5,080 nt of DNA from Acidobacteriota bacterium (GTDB lineage Bacteria > Acidobacteriota > Terriglobia > Terriglobales > Acidobacteriaceae): the NCBI GenBank assembly GCA_021819255.1, contig JAKART010000017.1, forward strand, positions 1-5,080, given 5' to 3'. The position numbers and the translations under genes are program-made. The notes beneath the pieces were generated by a model. It worked only from the letters and a program-made list of their open reading frames with translations. It ran no database searches and was not told where the DNA came from. Numbering within the stretch: position 1 is the stretch's first letter; each line of letters begins with the position of its first letter. Shown piece after piece: positions 1 through 5,080 of the stretch.

Positions 1-1377
1 TCCGAGGTGGTTCCTCCTATCAAAGGCCGACAGCGCTACTATGCCTTTGTCGACTCGATCGCCTTCGCCCTCATCTCCTTCTTCAATCACTTCGTGATCA
101 GCGTCTTCTTCATCGGCGATGTGCTGATGAGCGGACGGCTGATCATCATTGGCCTGTTTGCCATCATCGACCGGTTCCGCAAGCGCAAAGACTTCGCCAC
201 GCCGGCCTACATGCCGCAGGTCGCCGTCCTGATTCCGGCCTTCAATGAGGCCAAGGTGATCGTCCGCACCATTCGCTCCGTGCTGATGTCCGACTACAAG
301 AACATCCGGATTATCGTCATCGACGACGGCTCCACGGATGGCACCGCGAAGATCGCCGCGGAGACCTACGCCAAAGAAATCCAGGCCGGGCGACTTACCG
401 TTCTCAGCAAGCCCAACGGCGGCAAGGCCGATGCGCTCAACTTCGGTCTGGCGCAAATTCGCGAGAACGAAGAGGTCTATGTGGGCATCGACGCGGACGG
501 CGTCATCGCCCATGATGCCATTAGCCGGCTGATCGCGCACTTTGCCAATCCGCGGATTGGAGCAGTGGCTGGGAACGCCAAGGTGGGCAACCGGGTAAAC
601 CTATGGACACGCTGGCAGGCGCTCGAGTACATCACCAGCCAGAACTTCGAACGCCGCGCTCTGGATCTGTTCGACGTGGTCACGGTGGTTCCTGGAGCCA
701 TTGGCGCCTGGCGCACCGCGTCCGTGAAGGCGGGTGGAGGCTATCACCCGGATACGGTTGCGGAAGATGCAGATCTCACCATGAATCTTTTGGAACAGGG
801 CTACGCCGTCATCTACGAGGATCGGGCCCTGGCCTTCACCGAAGCTCCCGCCAACGCTAACGACCTGGCCCGCCAGCGCTTCCGCTGGTCCTTCGGTATT
901 CTGCAAGCTGTCTTCAAGCACCGCGGAGCCATTGCCAACCGAGTGGCCATGGGTCTGTTCGCTCTGCCCAATATCGTCGTCTTCCAGATCCTCCTGCCGC
1001 TGGTCTCGCCGTTGATTGACCTCATGTTTGCCGCTGGAGTCGTTCATTACTTCATTGACAAGCACTTTCACCCCAGCACCACGAATCCGGCGGATCTTTA
1101 CAAGCTCGTCAGCTTCTTCGTGGCCTTCCTGCTGATTGACTTTGCCACCTCCACGCTGGCCTTTCTGCTGGAGCGTAAACACCCCGCCAGCAAAGGCGAT
1201 GCGTGGCTGCTGGTTCACATCTGGATCCAAAGATTCACTTACCGCCAGCTCTTCTCCTGGGTACTTGTCCGCACGGTGAAGCGCGCCATCGATGGCCGCA
1301 GCTTCAACTGGGACAAATTGGAACGTACGGCCCTGATGTCCAAGAACGCCGAGAAGTTCCTCCAGGATCCTCACTGA
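1..1377 (+). CDS. Membrane family-2 glycosyltransferase (processive polysaccharide synthase type), 5' partial
   Basis: This GT2 enzyme probably polymerises a nucleotide-sugar (for example UDP-GlcNAc) into a surface polysaccharide at the inner membrane. The frame is open to the left edge (codons for Ser-Glu precede a GTG at 7), so the true start is probably outside the window. Numbering from that GTG gives 456 residues. Two hydrophobic segments lie at about 15-36 and 43-54. The GT-A core then shows PAFNE (77-81), VIDDGSTDGT (104-113), GGKADALN (138-145), the metal-binding DAD (162-164), the acceptor-site motif VPGAIGAWR (228-236), the AEDAD segment with catalytic-base Asp (252-256) and QRFRW (290-294), the QxxRW signature of processive synthases. 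Further membrane segments follow at about 314-349, 365-388 and 399-423. The lead-in before the GT2 domain resembles that of polysaccharide deacetylase-GT2 (sometimes GH18-deacetylase-GT2) fusions, so an upstream deacetylase domain is plausible but unseen. The polymer cannot be named: chitin-, PNAG-, hyaluronan- and cellulose-type synthases share these motifs. Confidence 0.9.
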   Translation, partial: SEVVPPIKGRQRYYAFVDSIAFALISFFNHFVISVFFIGDVLMSGRLIIIGLFAIIDRFRKRKDFATPAYMPQVAVLIPAFNEAKVIVRTIRSVLMSDYKNIRIIVIDDGSTDGTAKIAAETYAKEIQAGRLTVLSKPNGGKADALNFGLAQIRENEEVYVGIDADGVIAHDAISRLIAHFANPRIGAVAGNAKVGNRVNLWTRWQALEYITSQNFERRALDLFDVVTVVPGAIGAWRTASVKAGGGYHPDTVAEDADLTMNLLEQGYAVIYEDRALAFTEAPANANDLARQRFRWSFGILQAVFKHRGAIANRVAMGLFALPNIVVFQILLPLVSPLIDLMFAAGVVHYFIDKHFHPSTTNPADLYKLVSFFVAFLLIDFATSTLAFLLERKHPASKGDAWLLVHIWIQRFTYRQLFSWVLVRTVKRAIDGRSFNWDKLERTALMSKNAEKFLQDPH

Positions 1378-1468
1378 GCAACCGGCGGAACTTTCTGGCT
1401 TTTGCATGGATCTTCGCAACCTTGGAAACAGAGGTTTTGCGGGACGCGTCCTTCATCCGTCCTCCTGG

Positions 1469-1499
1469 AAGCCGGATCCTTCGGTCCAGGATGCCGGTT
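1469..1499. repeat. Imperfect inverted repeat (hairpin)
   Basis: AAGCCGGATCC at 1469-1479 pairs with GGATGCCGGTT at 1489-1499 around a 9-base loop. Ten base pairs form, with one unpaired G on each arm. It sits about 90 bases after the glycosyltransferase stop and is not followed by a T-run, so it is not a textbook terminator. It could be part of a structured RNA or a 3'-end stabiliser for the upstream mRNA. Function is unknown. Confidence 0.4.
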
Positions 1500-1697
1500 G
1501 GCCGCGCAAAGGCGGACTGAGCGCTCCGTTCCAAATCCTTGGAGATTTTTCCCTGCGGGTGCATGACGGCGCCTCGACCTGGATGGGCGCTTTGCCATTG
1601 AAAGCGCCGCGGCAGGCCGGCAGAGAAGCCTGGTTGTTGTGGAAGCAGCCCGGAGGGGATGCAGCGCCGGACCTCGCCTAAGCCGGAGATTCTATAA

Positions 1698-1735
1698 CCG
1701 GACGGCTGGTCTGGAGTTGCGAATCAGCCGTCCGG
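1698..1735. promoter_or_regulatory. Perfect 11-bp inverted repeat upstream of the dehydrogenase gene
   Basis: CCGGACGGCTG at 1698-1708 is exactly complementary to CAGCCGTCCGG at 1725-1735, separated by 16 bases. The right arm ends 31 bases before the pruA start codon. As DNA it could be an operator; as RNA it would be a very stable GC-rich leader hairpin. A T-run is present only later (1762-1766), between the ribosome binding site and the ATG, so it is not a normal terminator for the upstream gene. GATTC at 1688-1692 could also pair with GAATC at 1721-1725, giving a weaker competing fold. Confidence 0.55.
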
Positions 1736-1755
1736 AGCCCGCCGTAGAATACCCT

Positions 1756-1761
1756 GAGAGG
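1756..1761 (+). promoter_or_regulatory. Ribosome binding site of the dehydrogenase gene
   Basis: GAGAGG lies 5 bases before the ATG at 1767, separated by a run of five T. The purine-rich match to the 16S anti-Shine-Dalgarno and the spacing support this start over later ATG codons in the same frame. Confidence 0.6.
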
Positions 1762-1766
1762 TTTTT

Positions 1767-3338
1767 ATGAGTTCGACAAATCCCATCTCTCTACCCCCAT
1801 TTCGCAACCAACCCTTTACCGATTTTTCCAACGCGGCGAACAAGCGCGCCATGCGCGAGGCGCTCGATCGCATCCGCGTAGAGATGGGCCGCACCTACGA
1901 TCTGATCATCGGGGGAAGAGATCTGCAGACGCCCGGCACCTTCCACTCCATCAATCCCGCCAACCCCTCCGAGATCGTCGGTATTCACTACGCCGCCGGA
2001 GCTCGCGAGGCCGGGCAAGCTGTGGAAGCTGCGGAACTGGCGTTCGCCACCTGGGGCAAAACGTCCGCGGCTGACCGCGCGGCTTTGCTGCTGCGCGCTG
2101 CCAATTTGCTTCGCCAGCGCCATCTTGAGTTCTGCGCCTGGCTGGTCTTCGAGGTGGGTAAAAACTGGGGTGAGGCCGACGCTGACGTCGGCGAGTGCAT
2201 CGATTTTATGGAGTTCTACGCTCGCGAGGCGCTGCGTCTGGACGCCGCCACCACGCCTATCCAGTATCCCGGCGAACAAAACCGGCTACGCTATATCCCG
2301 CTGGGCGTCGGCGCGGTCATCCCTCCCTGGAACTTCCCGTTAGCCATCCTGGCTGGGATGACCTCGGCGGCGATCGTCTGCGGCAACACGGTGGTGCTGA
2401 AACCAAGTCCGGATGCTCCCACCATCGCGGCACACTATCTCTCTCTGCTGGAGGAAGCGGGCCTGCCCGACGGTGTGGTGAACCTGATCCAGGGAGGTCC
2501 GGAGGCGGGACGCGCCGTCGTCGAGGATCCTCGGGTCCGGTTTATCGCCTTTACGGGCTCCCGGAAGGTTGGTTTGGAGATCCACGAGCTTGCGGCTCGA
2601 TCCCAGCCCGGCCAGCACTTTCTCAAGCGAACCATCCTTGAGATGGGTGGCAAGGACGCGATCCTGGTGGATGCGGACTGCGATCTGGACCAGGCCGTTC
2701 TCGGCGTGGCAGCTTCAGCCTTCGGGTTCAATGGACAGAAGTGTTCCGCTTGCTCCCGGGTTATCGTCGATGCTGCCATCTATGAGGTCTTCTGCGACCG
2801 GATCAAAGAGGCGGTGGCGGCCCTCACCCAGGGTCCTCCGGGCGAAAACTTCCCGACCGGCCCGGTCATCAATCAGACCGCCCGAAAACGGATCCTGGAC
2901 TACATTGCGATGGGAAGGAACGAAGGCCGCCTTTTGATCGGTGGCGCCGAGGTGGATCTACCGGGACATGGCTTTTTTATCGCTCCCACCGTCTTTGCCG
3001 ACGTGGCTCCCAGCGCCCGCATCGCCCAGGAAGAGATCTTTGGACCCGTCCTGGCTGTGATCAAGTCCAACAGCTTCGATGAGGCTCTGGCCATCGCCAA
3101 CAACACGGAGTATGGCCTGACGGGAGCGGTGTATAGCCACTCCCGCGAGCGGCTTGAACGGGCCGGCGAAGAGTTTCATGTAGGCAATCTCTACTTCAAC
3201 CGCAAGTGTACCGGCGCCATGGTAGGAGCTCATCCCTTTGGCGGCTTCAACATGAGCGGCACGGACTCCAAAGCCGGGGGCCCTGACTACCTGACGCTAT
3301 TTACCCAAGCCAAGTCAATCGCTGAAAAGCTCTCATAG
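1767..3338 (+). CDS. pruA: L-glutamate gamma-semialdehyde dehydrogenase (1-pyrroline-5-carboxylate dehydrogenase)
   Basis: This cytosolic aldehyde dehydrogenase oxidises glutamate gamma-semialdehyde (the open form of P5C) to glutamate with NAD+, the second step of proline breakdown and the last of the arginine/ornithine route. The 523 residues are close to the roughly 515 usual for the stand-alone RocA/PruA group-2 family. Family hallmarks include the N-terminal PFTDFS (16-21), SINPANPSEIVG (61-72), GKNWGEADADV (131-141) and the C-terminal MSGTDSKAGGPDYL (496-509). Catalytic features are PPWNFP with oxyanion Asn189, KPS (212-214) for cofactor binding, FTGS (262-265), LEMGGKD with general-base Glu292, GQKCSA with nucleophile Cys326, and EEIFGP (422-427). 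A second cysteine sits at 329. No domain is missing. No proline dehydrogenase (PutA/PRODH) is adjacent, so the first step must be encoded elsewhere. The upstream inverted repeat at 1698-1735 is the only visible candidate control element. A general ALDH with another substrate is unlikely given the family-specific ends. Confidence 0.95.
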   Translation: MSSTNPISLPPFRNQPFTDFSNAANKRAMREALDRIRVEMGRTYDLIIGGRDLQTPGTFHSINPANPSEIVGIHYAAGAREAGQAVEAAELAFATWGKTSAADRAALLLRAANLLRQRHLEFCAWLVFEVGKNWGEADADVGECIDFMEFYAREALRLDAATTPIQYPGEQNRLRYIPLGVGAVIPPWNFPLAILAGMTSAAIVCGNTVVLKPSPDAPTIAAHYLSLLEEAGLPDGVVNLIQGGPEAGRAVVEDPRVRFIAFTGSRKVGLEIHELAARSQPGQHFLKRTILEMGGKDAILVDADCDLDQAVLGVAASAFGFNGQKCSACSRVIVDAAIYEVFCDRIKEAVAALTQGPPGENFPTGPVINQTARKRILDYIAMGRNEGRLLIGGAEVDLPGHGFFIAPTVFADVAPSARIAQEEIFGPVLAVIKSNSFDEALAIANNTEYGLTGAVYSHSRERLERAGEEFHVGNLYFNRKCTGAMVGAHPFGGFNMSGTDSKAGGPDYLTLFTQAKSIAEKLS

Positions 3339-3702
3339 AGCGATCTTCCCGGCAGCAGAATTTGTGCGCAACAGCGTCGGGCGTCTCCCTTGGAGAAGCA
3401 ACGGCTGCGCATCTCCAGTGAAGCTCTTCCTCCCTGGAGATGCGTCTACGGCTTCTCCCCGGCAGCCTTCGCCTTGGGGCTTCGCACCTTTTCATGAGGG
3501 CAGTCCGGGGGGCTCGGTTTTGAGAAAGGTCCTTGGCAAGCATGCCTGGGCCAGAACTTCTCCGTGGAAGCTGAAGCGGTCTGTGCGGCGTGAAAGCCGA
3601 TGGCCTTTGCAGGAGCGCCGCTACTCAGCTTCTTCTCAACTTCCGATCTTCGCTGCTTTGGCTTCTCTCAAAAAAGGGGCAGAGCCTTAACAACAGCGCC
3701 GT
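3339..3702. other. Convergent intergenic gap after the dehydrogenase gene
   Basis: These 364 bases separate the 3' ends of two convergent genes. Open frames on both strands (for example 3364-3690 + and 3301-3543 -) have no good ribosome binding site and no recognisable protein character. The main content is the hairpin array at 3384-3458. CCCGGCAGC also occurs twice directly (in the first 20 bases of the gap and just after 3455). A run of six A at 3670-3675 reads as T6 on the minus strand, 27 bases beyond the regulator stop, but no strong stem precedes it. Confidence 0.55.
3384..3458. repeat. Array of alternating complementary arms (multi-state hairpin)
   Basis: Five arms alternate between TCTCC and GGAGA: TCTCC 3384-3388, GGAGA 3392-3396, TCTCC 3412-3416, GGAGA 3436-3440 and TCTCC 3454-3458. 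The strongest fold joins a perfect 11-bp stem, CGCATCTCCAG (3408-3418) with CTGGAGATGCG (3434-3444), enclosed by a perfect 8-bp stem, GGAGAAGC (3392-3399) with GCTTCTCC (3451-3458). Competing folds pair 3384-3388 with 3392-3396 (3-base loop) or TGGAGA 3391-3396 with TCTCCA 3412-3417. There is no following T-run. It lies 46 bases after the dehydrogenase stop, so it could stabilise or end that mRNA, or belong to a small RNA. Confidence 0.6.
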
Positions 3703-4353
3703 TTACGCTGTACGCGCCATTCCCAGGCGCACACTTTGCACCATCTTCGCCAGAACCTGGTGATGCATTGCGAAGATTGCCAATTCGAGCCTGTCACAGA
3801 CCTGCACCTTGGAGTAGATGCTGCGCAGGTAGTTTTTGATCGACTGCTCCTTGGTGCTGAGCCGTTGCGCGATCTCCTTGTTCTTGAGCCCTTCACAGAT
3901 CAGCGCGACGATCTGCAACTCGCGTTCCGTCAGGCGCTTTAGCGCCTCTGAACCTTGCTGGTCCGGCGCAACCATGGTCTGCACCAACGCCGGCTGCAGA
4001 TAACGCCCACCCTCTGCCACGCGATGGAGGCAGTCCAGCAATTGAGGCTCGGCGACCGATCGCGACAGCGCTCCATGCAGCCGCTCGGCGAGTGCGCCAT
4101 CGAGCACAAACTCTGACTCCAGAATCATCACTGCCCGGCTGTCCGAGCGTTCCACCAGATCCAGCAAAGAGGCGATCTCGGTCGTAAAGCTCGAAGGAAA
4201 GATCACGATGGCGCCACGCCAACTGCTGACTGCCCTCTCGAACTGCCCTGGCTGGCTGCACTGCGCAACAACCTCAATGCCGATCTCTGCTTTCAACACT
4301 CTCGTCAGTCCCGAACAATAGATCGCCTGATTGTCCGCCAGAATGATTTGCAT
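3703..4353 (-). CDS. NarL/LuxR-type response regulator with a degenerate receiver domain
   Basis: A 216-residue cytosolic DNA-binding regulator, full length for the NarL/FixJ family. Residues 1-120 have the receiver fold pattern, starting MQIILADNQAIYCSGL. The C-terminal HTH (about 140-197) is canonical: LTERELQIVALICEGLKNKEIAQRL, read in two halves at 140-152 and 153-165, then the recognition helix near 168-182 and VCDRLELA (185-192). The receiver has lost its key chemistry. The strand-3 end, where the phospho-accepting Asp should be, reads AIVIFPSSF (48-56) with no Asp; the acidic pocket has one Asp (D7, then N8); and the conserved Lys is replaced by Arg in ALSRS (95-99). Phosphorylation by a histidine kinase is therefore unlikely. 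No kinase gene is adjacent. It is convergent with pruA and divergent from the lipoprotein gene, with a dyad-rich gap between. Its target and signal are unknown. About 20 residues follow the HTH. The ATG at 4353 gives a standard receiver N-terminus. Confidence 0.9.
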   Translation of the reverse strand: MQIILADNQAIYCSGLTRVLKAEIGIEVVAQCSQPGQFERAVSSWRGAIVIFPSSFTTEIASLLDLVERSDSRAVMILESEFVLDGALAERLHGALSRSVAEPQLLDCLHRVAEGGRYLQPALVQTMVAPDQQGSEALKRLTERELQIVALICEGLKNKEIAQRLSTKEQSIKNYLRSIYSKVQVCDRLELAIFAMHHQVLAKMVQSVRLGMARTA

Positions 4354-4364
4354 CTTTGGAAAAG

Positions 4365-4378
4365 CCCCTTTTCTCCTT
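4365..4378 (-). promoter_or_regulatory. Two candidate ribosome binding sites of the regulator gene
   Basis: On the minus strand AGGGG (4365-4369) lies 11 bases before the ATG, and the better match AAGGAG (4373-4378) lies 19 bases before it. Both are longer than the ideal spacing. The receiver domain begins exactly at the ATG, so the start is supported by the protein, and translation may be relatively weak. Confidence 0.4.
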
Positions 4379-4463
4379 GCATCTCAGACCACGGACCAAA
4401 GAGCATCCGGAGGCCCGCCCAACATCGCGCCGGGAATCGTCAATACGACTGGAAGTCGAAGAA

Positions 4464-4474
4464 TGCGAATCGCA
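4464..4474. promoter_or_regulatory. Dyad with CGAATCG core (5-1-5)
   Basis: TGCGA-A-TCGCA is a perfect dyad about an A, lying 111 bases before the regulator start. Its centre, CGAATCG, is identical to that of the dyad at 4591-4605. The neighbouring CGACT-GGA-AGTCG (4446-4458) is another perfect 5-bp dyad. Operator function is an inference. Confidence 0.35.
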
Positions 4475-4480
4475 ACCGCA

Positions 4481-4503
4481 TGCCGACATTGTCTATATCG
4501 GCA
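4481..4503. promoter_or_regulatory. Dyad TGCCGA-N11-TCGGCA
   Basis: Perfect 6-bp arms flank an 11-base AT-richer spacer, a spacing typical of sites contacted on successive major grooves by a dimeric regulator. The spacer includes TATA, which could also belong to a -10 element. It lies 128 bases before the regulator start codon. Confidence 0.35.
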
Positions 4504-4559
4504 GGTGAGACTGATCCTGGGAGTGTTGTTTCTTCGGACAGCAGACTCGTTCCGCACGG

Positions 4560-4574
4560 ATGGCAACTTGCCAT
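4560..4574. promoter_or_regulatory. Perfect 7-1-7 dyad
   Basis: ATGGCAA-C-TTGCCAT is a perfect 15-base dyad with a single central base. Its centre (4567) is 31 bases from the centre of the next 7-1-7 dyad (4598), about three helical turns, which would place both on the same DNA face. Such compact symmetry suits a dimeric HTH regulator. Confidence 0.4.
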
Positions 4575-4590
4575 TGGCCGGGGACCGCCG

Positions 4591-4605
4591 GATCCGAATC
4601 GGATC
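4591..4605. promoter_or_regulatory. Perfect 7-1-7 dyad with CGAATCG core
   Basis: GATCCGA-A-TCGGATC is a perfect 15-base dyad. One base later the 8-base palindrome GACCGGTC (4607-4614) follows. The arms differ from those at 4560-4574, so the two need not bind the same protein, but the core matches that at 4464-4474. Confidence 0.4.
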
Positions 4606-4714
4606 AGACCGGTCATCTCCGTGCAGAAGAACCTGCGCAACTCTTGGCGAAGAATTGTGTTTCGTTGACCACGCTGCCAACTGCCTCCATGGCATGAAGG
4701 AATAGCCCGGGACA

Positions 4715-4740
4715 ACGCGCGGGGAAGACTCCCCGGGCGT
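4715..4740 (+). promoter_or_regulatory. Leader hairpin abutting the lipoprotein ribosome binding site
   Basis: ACGCGCGGGGA (4715-4725) pairs with TCCCCGGGCGT (4730-4740) through 10 of 11 positions around a 4-base AGAC loop. The stem ends one base before the AGGAG ribosome binding site. A competing 7-bp pairing, GCCCGGG (4705-4711) with CCCGGGC (4732-4738), uses the same right arm, so the leader can adopt two exclusive folds. It may protect the mRNA 5' end or tune ribosome access. Confidence 0.5.
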
Positions 4741-4741
4741 C

Positions 4742-4746
4742 AGGAG
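4742..4746 (+). promoter_or_regulatory. Ribosome binding site of the lipoprotein gene
   Basis: AGGAG lies 6 bases before the ATG at 4753, close to ideal, and the encoded signal peptide begins right at this ATG. Together they fix the start. Confidence 0.75.
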
Positions 4747-4752
4747 AACTCT

Positions 4753-5080
4753 ATGAAACGCTTGATCGGCGACCTCGCACTCTCTGCCATGCTGGCCGTA
4801 GCCGTTCTGGGATGCGCCCATCCCTACTATCCACCACCACCGCTGCCGCCGCAGGTTCCTGCCGCTCCAACGATCATTCCGATCGCGGAGCAGAATGGCT
4901 TCTCCTTAGGTCGTCAGGACGGCGCGCGCGCTGCAAGGCTAGGGGAAGTCCCTCATCCTCGCCGCACCCGGGACTTCCAGGTGACCCCGGGTTATGCCCC
5001 CCAGATGGGGCCCTACAGGGTCTATCGCAGGGCCTTTCGCCGCGCGTTTCTCAACGGCTACCGCAGAGGCTATTATCGCT
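4753..5080 (+). CDS. Small predicted lipoprotein, Arg/Tyr- and Gly-rich, 3' partial
   Basis: The frame runs from the ATG through the right edge without a stop; 109 codons are visible. Residues 1-20 form a lipoprotein signal peptide: Lys2-Arg3, a hydrophobic core, then the lipobox-like VLGC with Cys21 as the lipidated residue. Leu at -2 is slightly unusual. A proline-rich linker follows (PPPPLPPQ, 27-34, running to about 43), then NGFSLGRQDGARAARLG (48-64), which has glycines spaced GxxxGxxxG (49, 53, 57), then a basic segment. A second repeat-like end contains FRRAF (95-99) and NGYRRGYYR (101-109), again with Gly four apart (102, 106). I do not recognise a named family; it resembles small uncharacterised acidobacterial proteins ending in GYxxGY-like motifs. 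It is probably anchored in the membrane facing the periplasm and is strongly basic. Divergent from the regulator gene, it may share its control. Protein extent beyond the edge is unknown. Confidence 0.75.
   Translation, partial: MKRLIGDLALSAMLAVAVLGCAHPYYPPPPLPPQVPAAPTIIPIAEQNGFSLGRQDGARAARLGEVPHPRRTRDFQVTPGYAPQMGPYRVYRRAFRRAFLNGYRRGYYR

Larger units (their letters stand above)
1378..1766. other. Intergenic gap between glycosyltransferase and dehydrogenase genes
   Basis: This 389-base stretch holds no gene I can support. The best open frame (1406-1681, + strand, 91 codons) lacks a clear ribosome binding site, has mixed codon choice and resembles no family I know. Minus-strand frames here are also unconvincing. 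The visible structure is an imperfect hairpin at 1469-1499 and a perfect 11-bp stem at 1698-1735. No classical terminator (GC stem plus T-run) follows the glycosyltransferase stop. A length near 390 bases in otherwise compact DNA leaves room for a promoter and a long leader or small RNA. Confidence 0.6.
4354..4752. promoter_or_regulatory. Divergent regulatory gap between regulator and lipoprotein genes
   Basis: This 399-base gap carries the promoters of two divergent genes. Overlapping open frames here (for example 4331-4705 + and 4384-4821 -) have no family signature and I treat them as chance. It is unusually rich in short dyads: 4446-4458, 4464-4474, 4481-4503, 4560-4574, 4591-4605 and 4607-4614, and then the leader hairpin at 4715-4740. 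TTGACC at 4665-4670 could be a -35 element for the lipoprotein gene, but no good -10 lies at the proper distance. No confident sigma-70 promoter can be assigned in either direction. Confidence 0.5.

Noticed and set aside
601..1419. 272-codon minus-strand open frame
   Set aside because: It is the antisense shadow of the glycosyltransferase gene, whose motifs on the + strand are unambiguous.
1406..1681. 91-codon + strand open frame between the first two genes
   Set aside because: No clear ribosome binding site, no recognisable domain, and mixed codon choice; long chance frames are common in GC-rich DNA.
1745..1750. TAGAAT as a -10 box for pruA
   Set aside because: The only nearby -35-like element (TTGCGA, 1717-1722) is 22 bases away, too far, and the start would fall inside the ribosome binding site.
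3329..3341. Hairpin GCTCT-CAT-AGAGC over the pruA stop codon, considered as a terminator
   Set aside because: Only 5 bp, and no T-run follows.
3364..3690. 108-codon + strand open frame after pruA
   Set aside because: It covers the hairpin array, starts at GTG without a ribosome binding site, and its protein looks like random Arg/Ser/Pro-rich translation.
3670..3705. T6 run on the minus strand after the regulator stop, considered as an intrinsic terminator
   Set aside because: Only a 3-4 bp stem can be drawn before the T-run, too weak to call.
4665..4698. TTGACC with CATGAA as a promoter of the lipoprotein gene
   Set aside because: Spacing of 22 bases and a poor -10 match; not strong enough to list as a promoter.
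4384..4821. 145-codon minus-strand open frame spanning the divergent gap
   Set aside because: It overlaps the well-supported start and signal peptide of the lipoprotein gene and has no family signature.

Overview
The window is GC-rich, gene-dense bacterial chromosome. I recognise no insertion sequence, phage, CRISPR, tRNA or rRNA signal. My best guess is an Acidobacteriota member, Solibacter/Bryobacter-like. This rests on the style of the proteins: a chain-forming glycosyltransferase that looks like the tail of a fusion, a group-2 P5C dehydrogenase, a degenerate-receiver NarL-type regulator, and an Arg/Tyr-rich lipoprotein. It is an inference, not a demonstrated assignment.

Layout, left to right. 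(1) Positions 1-1377, + strand: C-terminal part of a membrane family-2 glycosyltransferase whose frame is open through the left edge. (2) 1378-1766: a 389-base gap with no convincing gene, holding two hairpins, one a perfect 11-bp stem just before the next gene. (3) 1767-3338, + strand: a complete L-glutamate gamma-semialdehyde (P5C) dehydrogenase with all catalytic motifs. (4) 3339-3702: a convergent gap holding an unusual array of five alternating complementary arms that can fold in several exclusive ways. (5) 3703-4353, - strand: a complete 216-residue NarL/LuxR-type regulator whose receiver domain has lost the phosphorylatable aspartate. (6) 4354-4752: a divergent regulatory gap packed with short dyads, ending in an 11-bp hairpin that abuts the ribosome binding site of the next gene. 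(7) 4753-5080, + strand: the start of a small predicted lipoprotein that runs off the right edge.

The genes do not form one pathway. The glycosyltransferase belongs to cell-surface polysaccharide synthesis, the dehydrogenase to proline/arginine catabolism, and each has its own upstream gap. The regulator and the lipoprotein are divergently transcribed from a shared dyad-rich gap, so they are the pair most likely to be linked in control. The most notable items are the phosphorylation-site-less response regulator, the dyad cluster beside it, and the alternating hairpin array after the dehydrogenase. No clearly new multi-gene system is visible.
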